Source: Gemmatimonadaceae bacterium (GTDB taxonomy: Bacteria > Gemmatimonadota > Gemmatimonadetes > Gemmatimonadales > Gemmatimonadaceae). Taken from it: a stretch of DNA of 9,795 bases. Positions 6,898 through 9,795 of this stretch are shown here, piece after piece. The position numbers and the translations under genes were made by a program. Within the stretch, counting starts at the first letter, position 1. Every line of letters begins with the position of its first letter. The DNA lies in the NCBI GenBank assembly GCA_025453855.1, contig JALOPO010000043.1:1-9795 (forward strand). Reading direction: 5' to 3'. Below the pieces are notes generated by a model. That model was not told the DNA's origin. It was given only the letters and a program-made list of their open reading frames with translations, and did no database searches.

Positions 6898-7803
6898 ATG
6901 CAGACCCGCGACCTGAACTACCACCACCTGCACCTCTTCCGCACCGTCGCGCGCACCGGCTCCCTGGCGCGCGCGGCGGCCGAGCTGCACCTCACCGAGC
7001 CGACGATCAGCACACAGGTCAAGGCGCTCGAGCAGCACTTCGGCCACCAGCTGTTCGCGCGCACCGGGCGACGCATGCAGCTCACCGACGCGGGGCAGAC
7101 CGCGCTGCGCTACGCCGACGACATTTTCTCGCTCGGCGACGAGCTGCAGCGCGCCCTCGCCGGCGGCGAGACGAGCGGACCGCGCCGGTTCGTGGTCGGC
7201 ATCGCCGACGTCGTGCCGAAGCTCATCGCCTATCGCCTCATCGAGCCGGCGCTGCGCATCGAGGAGCCGGTGCATCTCGTCTGCACCGACGACACCCCCG
7301 AGCGCCTGCTGGCGGGACTCGCCGTGCACGCGCTCGACCTCGTGCTCACCGACGCGCCGGTGACCCCCGCCGCCAACGTGCGCGCGCACAACCACCTGCT
7401 CGGCGAGTGCGGCACCACCGTCTTCGGGAGCGCCGACCTCGCGCTCCGTTACCGGCGCAACTTCCCGGGCTCGCTCGACGGCGCGCCGTTCTGGCTCCCC
7501 ACCACCAATTCGCTCCTGCGCCGCGAGCTCGACACCTGGTTCCAGCAGAACGACCTGCGCCCCATCGTGCGCGGCGAGTTCGCCGACAGCGCACTCCTCA
7601 AGGTCTTCGGGCAGGAAGGGCTGGCACTCTTCTGCGCCCCCTCCGTGCTCGAGAAGGAGGTGCAGCGCATCTACCAGGCGAAGGTCGTGGGACGCATCCC
7701 CGACGTGCAGGAACGCTTCTACGCGATCGCCGCCGAGCGCACGATCCCGCACCCGGCGGTGGCCGCGATCGCACGCGCGGCACGCACGAAGCTGTTCGGG
7801 TGA
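6898..7803 (+). CDS. nhaR: LysR family transcriptional regulator, NhaR-like
   Basis: A 301-residue LysR-type regulator. The winged helix-turn-helix covers residues 5-66 (RTGSLARAAAELHLTEPTIS at 19-38, then KALEQHFG), followed by a linker helix and a periplasmic-binding-like sensor domain. It matches E. coli NhaR, the Na+-responsive activator of nhaA, beyond the general LysR level: LNYHHLHLF near the start, VGIADVVPKL at 99-108, GECGTTVFGS in the sensor domain, GEFADSALLKVFG, and AERTIPHPAV near the end. It probably shares an mRNA with the MATE exporter, from which it is 21 bases away, and may control it; no nhaA antiporter gene is in the window. No good ribosome site precedes the ATG, but residue 1 lies at the usual distance from the helix-turn-helix. 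Confidence 0.88.
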   Translation: MQTRDLNYHHLHLFRTVARTGSLARAAAELHLTEPTISTQVKALEQHFGHQLFARTGRRMQLTDAGQTALRYADDIFSLGDELQRALAGGETSGPRRFVVGIADVVPKLIAYRLIEPALRIEEPVHLVCTDDTPERLLAGLAVHALDLVLTDAPVTPAANVRAHNHLLGECGTTVFGSADLALRYRRNFPGSLDGAPFWLPTTNSLLRRELDTWFQQNDLRPIVRGEFADSALLKVFGQEGLALFCAPSVLEKEVQRIYQAKVVGRIPDVQERFYAIAAERTIPHPAVAAIARAARTKLFG

Positions 7804-7825
7804 GGCGGCGACGGTCCTGAACGAT

Positions 7826-7859
7826 GGCGGGGCACGAGCGCGAACGCCCGTGCCCCGCC
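7826..7859. terminator. Strong hairpin between convergent genes
   Basis: GGCGGGGCACG (7826-7836) pairs perfectly with CGTGCCCCGCC (7849-7859); inside, one A/C mismatch and three more pairs close a CGAA tetraloop. It lies 22 bases past the nhaR-like stop and 23 bases past the stop of the convergent gene, so it can serve as a two-way terminator. Neither side has a T tract, so termination may depend on another factor. Confidence 0.6.
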
Positions 7860-7882
7860 CCTGCCGCCGCGCCCGCGACCGG

Positions 7883-9157
7883 TCAGCTCGCGAATGCCTT
7901 GCGCGGCAGGCGTCCCGTGGGACGGAGCGGCGCCACGAGCGGCACCATGCTGGTGCGCACCGGTCGCGTCACCGGCATCGTCACGCCGAGCGCATCGCGC
8001 CACGGGGTGATCGCCTGGCACCGGAAGCGGCGCGCGATCGTGCCGAGCACGCGACCGACATGCTCGTCGTCGAGCGGCGCCTCGCCGAGGCGGATGCGCA
8101 CGCGCACGTCGACGCTCTCGCCATCCTCGTCCACCGGGCGCACGCTCGCGACCTCGAGCCCGTGCTCCACCACCAGCTGCTGCACCGCGTCGCGCAGCGA
8201 GGCCGCGTCGCCCTCGGCGCGCATCCGGATGCGGAGCCCGTGCACCGGCTCGTCGTCCCACGGCTGCAGCGGCTCGTCGTCGATCTCGGGCGACGCGACC
8301 GGCAGCTCGGGCGCGACGCGATGCCGCCCGTAGTGCGCGATCACCGCGCTCGCGAACTGGTCCGCGCTCACCGGGAGGCGTCGTCCGTCCTCGCCCCGCA
8401 TGCGTGCCTCGGCGGCGAGCGCCAGCCGCAGCGCGTGCAGCAAGCCGCTCGCGGGCTCGACCAGCGCCTGTCGCTGCAGCATCGCCACCGCGGCCAGGAG
8501 CACACCGGTCGGATCGACCACGGAGGCCGACTCGCCGCGCACCGGCGGGATGTCGTAGAAGGTCACGCGCTCGCCGGCCGCGATCACCGGCCACGGCCCC
8601 GTGTCGCCGATGGCGGCGACCACCGTCGACGAGAGCTCCTCCATCGACATCGGCGAGACGACCACCAGCGGCTGCCGCCCCGTGTCGCCGCTCAGCAGCG
8701 CCGCGAGGAGCCCCGCCTTCACCGTGCGCACGCCTTCCTGGCGCTGCTGCCGTGCCTCGCGCTCGCAGGCGTCGGCGAGGAGCCGCTGCGCCGAGGTGAG
8801 GCGACCGGGCGGCACCGCGAGGACCACACGACGACCATCGGACGCGGCAAGGCGATACGCGAGCTCGGCCACGCGCCGCGCGCGCCCCCACCCATCGACG
8901 TCGTGGTCGGCACCGCGCCAGTCGGCGAGCGACCGCTCGGTGCGGCGCTGGCTGACGAGGATCACGTCGCGCTCGTTCCCCATGCGATGCGCATCGCTCC
9001 CGGGGAGCGTGACACAGTGCCGCACATCGGCGAGCACGTCGCAACGCCGCTGCAGCCCCCGCCACATCCGCGGCAGCGGCGCCAGCGGATCGAGCGAGAG
9101 CGTGGCACCGAGCGCGACCCCGGCCTCGCCCACCGCCCGGATCGCCTGCGCCGGCAC
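7883..9157 (-). CDS. Degenerate isocitrate/isopropylmalate dehydrogenase-like protein with C-terminal alpha/beta domain
   Basis: From the GTG at 9157 the frame gives 424 residues. The order of motifs follows the isocitrate/isopropylmalate dehydrogenase fold: AIRAVGEAGVALGA (5-18), CDVLADVRH (39-47, family pattern LDLYANVRP), DVILVSQRRTERSLADW (64-80, family pattern DLVIVREN-TE--YAG), RVAELAYRLAASDGRRVVLAV (95-115), PMSMEELSS (169-177, for NLFGDILSD) and DPTGVLLAAVAML (215-227, for NPTALILSAVMML). The catalytic positions are gone: the Tyr is L78, the Lys is in PPGR (116-119), and the three metal-binding Asp align with K147, E173 and S177. The HGSAP loop reads VRGES. Residues 307-392 form an extra domain. 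The protein is thus a likely pseudoenzyme. Coding continues at 9257 in another frame (separate entry), so this gene may be frameshifted. Confidence 0.78.
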   Translation of the reverse strand: MPAQAIRAVGEAGVALGATLSLDPLAPLPRMWRGLQRRCDVLADVRHCVTLPGSDAHRMGNERDVILVSQRRTERSLADWRGADHDVDGWGRARRVAELAYRLAASDGRRVVLAVPPGRLTSAQRLLADACEREARQQRQEGVRTVKAGLLAALLSGDTGRQPLVVVSPMSMEELSSTVVAAIGDTGPWPVIAAGERVTFYDIPPVRGESASVVDPTGVLLAAVAMLQRQALVEPASGLLHALRLALAAEARMRGEDGRRLPVSADQFASAVIAHYGRHRVAPELPVASPEIDDEPLQPWDDEPVHGLRIRMRAEGDAASLRDAVQQLVVEHGLEVASVRPVDEDGESVDVRVRIRLGEAPLDDEHVGRVLGTIARRFRCQAITPWRDALGVTMPVTRPVRTSMVPLVAPLRPTGRLPRKAFAS

Positions 9158-9257
9158 GCCGATGCGCCCGACCGTCCCCCGTCACCGGCGCGACAGGCCC
9201 GAGCGGACGCATCCGCACGACCGGTGTGATGGGGCGCAGGGGGAGGGCGTTCTGCAT
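9158..9257 (-). pseudogene. Likely true 5' end of the dehydrogenase-like gene, out of frame
   Basis: An ATG at 9257 with GAGGTG five bases upstream (9268-9263) starts the peptide MQNALPLRPITPVVRMRPLG, followed by PVAPVTGDG. From there this frame becomes shadow sequence, while the adjacent frame carries the dehydrogenase-like protein. The two can be joined near 9176-9184, where there is a five-C run on the plus strand and an in-frame TGA in the downstream frame (9184-9182). Removing one base gives one 457-codon protein; adding two bases would give TGDGxG, close to the family's GDGIG motif. The GTG at 9157 has no nearby Shine-Dalgarno site, which argues that translation is meant to begin here. 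It may be a real mutation or a sequencing error. Confidence 0.55.
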
Positions 9258-9668
9258 CGGAGCACCTCGGCGAAGGGGAGGTGGGGTTTGCCCGACGATT
9301 CATCGGACATTCCCTCACGGCCGAGAGTGTAGGCGTCACGAGCAGGCGGCACCATTTCAAAACGTCGCCGCGTTCATTCGACTTTCTCTAAGAATTCGTT
9401 ACCTCCGCTCTCCATCCGCATCGTTCGTTGCAGGAAACGCACGACACGCATGTCGGGCGCACGACGACGCTGTCGCTCGCGAGGTCACGTGCGCGATCCT
9501 CGGGTGTGGAGGGCACGGCGATGCACAGCCGGCATTCCGATGATCGAGATCGCGCGAGTCGTGCATGCCACTGCACCAATGCAGCGACGCCCGCCGCGCC
9601 ACCAGTGGTGGTGCGACGGGCGCATCGCTGGTTCGTTCGCCGTGCGATGGCACGACGATCGGCGGGCG
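9258..9668. other. Gene-free region upstream of the dehydrogenase-like gene
   Basis: I find no convincing protein gene in these 411 bases; the open frames present have poor codon patterns. An A/T-rich patch at 9354-9402 should contain the promoter of the leftward gene, but TTGAAA (9360-9355) and TACACT (9331-9326) are 23 bases apart, too far for a standard promoter. A near-palindrome at 9292-9306 (CCGACGA, T, TCATCGG; one mismatch) lies 35-50 bases before the ATG at 9257. The minus strand also has GGAGGTAAC at 9406-9398 with no start codon at the proper distance; the nearest ATG (9377) opens only the hexapeptide MNAATF. The right-hand third is strongly structured (separate entry). Confidence 0.5.
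9582..9630. terminator. Long stem-loop downstream of the right-edge gene
   Basis: A 49-base hairpin with 21 pairs: CAGCGA (9582-9587) with TCGCTG (9625-9630), a two-base bulge, CGCCCG (9588-9593) with CGGGCG (9617-9622), one C/A mismatch, then CGCGCCACC (9595-9603) with GGTGGTGCG (9607-9615, one G-T pair) around the loop AGT. On the minus strand it begins 38 bases after the stop codon of the right-edge gene. It has no T tract. It may be a terminator or 3' end stabiliser, or part of an RNA. Confidence 0.5.
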
Positions 9669-9670
9669 TC
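9586..9670. repeat. 11-base inverted repeat that competes with the long stem-loop
   Basis: GACGCCCGCCG (9586-9596) and CGGCGGGCGTC (9660-9670) are perfect inverted copies 63 bases apart. The left copy overlaps the arm of the stem-loop at 9582-9630, so only one of the two structures can form in an RNA. The right copy overlaps the stop codon at 9671-9669. A small hairpin, CGTGC/GCACG (9641-9654), lies between. Confidence 0.45.
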
Positions 9671-9795
9671 AGTCGGTGTTGCGCAGTGCGGCCACGCGCG
9701 CGACGTGCGGCTCGGCCAGGTCGCGCGGCGTGCGCAGCCGGCCGAGCGTCCACCACTCCTCGAGCGCGAGCTCCTGCCCGCGCACCAGCGCCAGG
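9669..9795 (-). CDS. C-terminal fragment of an unidentified protein (runs in from the right edge)
   Basis: The last 41 codons of a minus-strand gene, ending at a TGA at 9671-9669. The peptide starts LALVRGQELALEEWWTLGRL, continues RTPRDLAEPHVARVAALRNTD, and is then stopped. Almost every third codon position is G or C, which supports real coding. The fragment is predicted to be helical, soluble and rich in Leu, Arg and Glu. I do not recognise the family from this short tail. It is on the same strand as the dehydrogenase-like gene but about 410 bases upstream of it, so a shared transcript is unlikely. Confidence 0.6.
   Translation of the reverse strand, partial: LALVRGQELALEEWWTLGRLRTPRDLAEPHVARVAALRNTD

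Noticed and set aside
5422..7752. A 776-codon open frame on the minus strand across the MATE and NhaR-like genes
   Set aside because: Its product is a string of Arg/Glu/Gly/His with no domain, and it lies wholly opposite two well-supported genes.
7719..9257. One continuous 512-residue protein from the ATG at 9257
   Set aside because: Only the first 30 or so residues look like real coding; beyond that the frame gives Arg/Ala/Gly-rich shadow sequence while the neighbouring frame holds the dehydrogenase-like motifs.
9540..9670. tRNA or other known structural RNA in the structured gap
   Set aside because: There is no GTTCRA T-loop with matching stems or cloverleaf spacing; GGTTCGTTC at 9630-9638 is only a partial match. 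The hairpins match no RNA family I can recognise.
9388..9756. Minus-strand open frame of 122 codons overlapping the right-edge gene
   Set aside because: It is in a different frame from the well-coded 41-codon tail, has poor codon pattern in the gap, and shows no domain.

Overview
The window is very GC-rich, with strong G/C at third codon positions in every gene I accept. Gene content and style (family-4 glycosyltransferases, TerC, a MATE transporter, weak Shine-Dalgarno sites, GTG starts, overlapping stop/start codons) fit a high-GC Gram-negative chromosome. I lean towards Gemmatimonadota by general resemblance, with low certainty; Deinococcota or another high-GC phylum is possible. I see no plasmid, phage, IS or CRISPR signature.

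Left block, minus strand, read from right to left: a membrane-anchored protein with a PH-like middle and a LysM tail (5358-4561), a TerC-family membrane protein (4450-3380), a family-4 glycosyltransferase (3375-2119), a DUF2334 deacetylase-like protein (2122-1358), a second family-4 glycosyltransferase (1361-189), and the first 26 codons of a membrane protein leaving the left edge (79-1). The last three complete genes overlap by 4 bases at each junction (GTGA, ATGA), and the first glycosyltransferase probably starts 4 bases after the TerC stop. The three enzymes look like a unit that builds or trims a glycolipid or other glycoconjugate.

Middle, plus strand: a MATE exporter (5431-6876) followed after 21 bases by a NhaR-like LysR regulator (6898-7803). 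They diverge from the LysM gene across a 72-base gap with a short perfect inverted repeat. A strong hairpin lies between the regulator and the next, convergent gene.

Right block, minus strand: the most unusual gene (7883-9157, probably begun at 9257 before an apparent frameshift). It resembles isocitrate/isopropylmalate dehydrogenases but lacks nearly every catalytic position, has lost the N-terminal quarter of the fold, and carries a C-terminal alpha/beta domain like that of Thermus-type isocitrate dehydrogenase. It looks like a pseudoenzyme or regulatory paralog, or a decaying gene. Upstream is about 410 bases without a convincing gene, ending in a highly structured segment (9582-9670) next to the stop codon of a minus-strand gene whose last 41 codons enter from the right edge.
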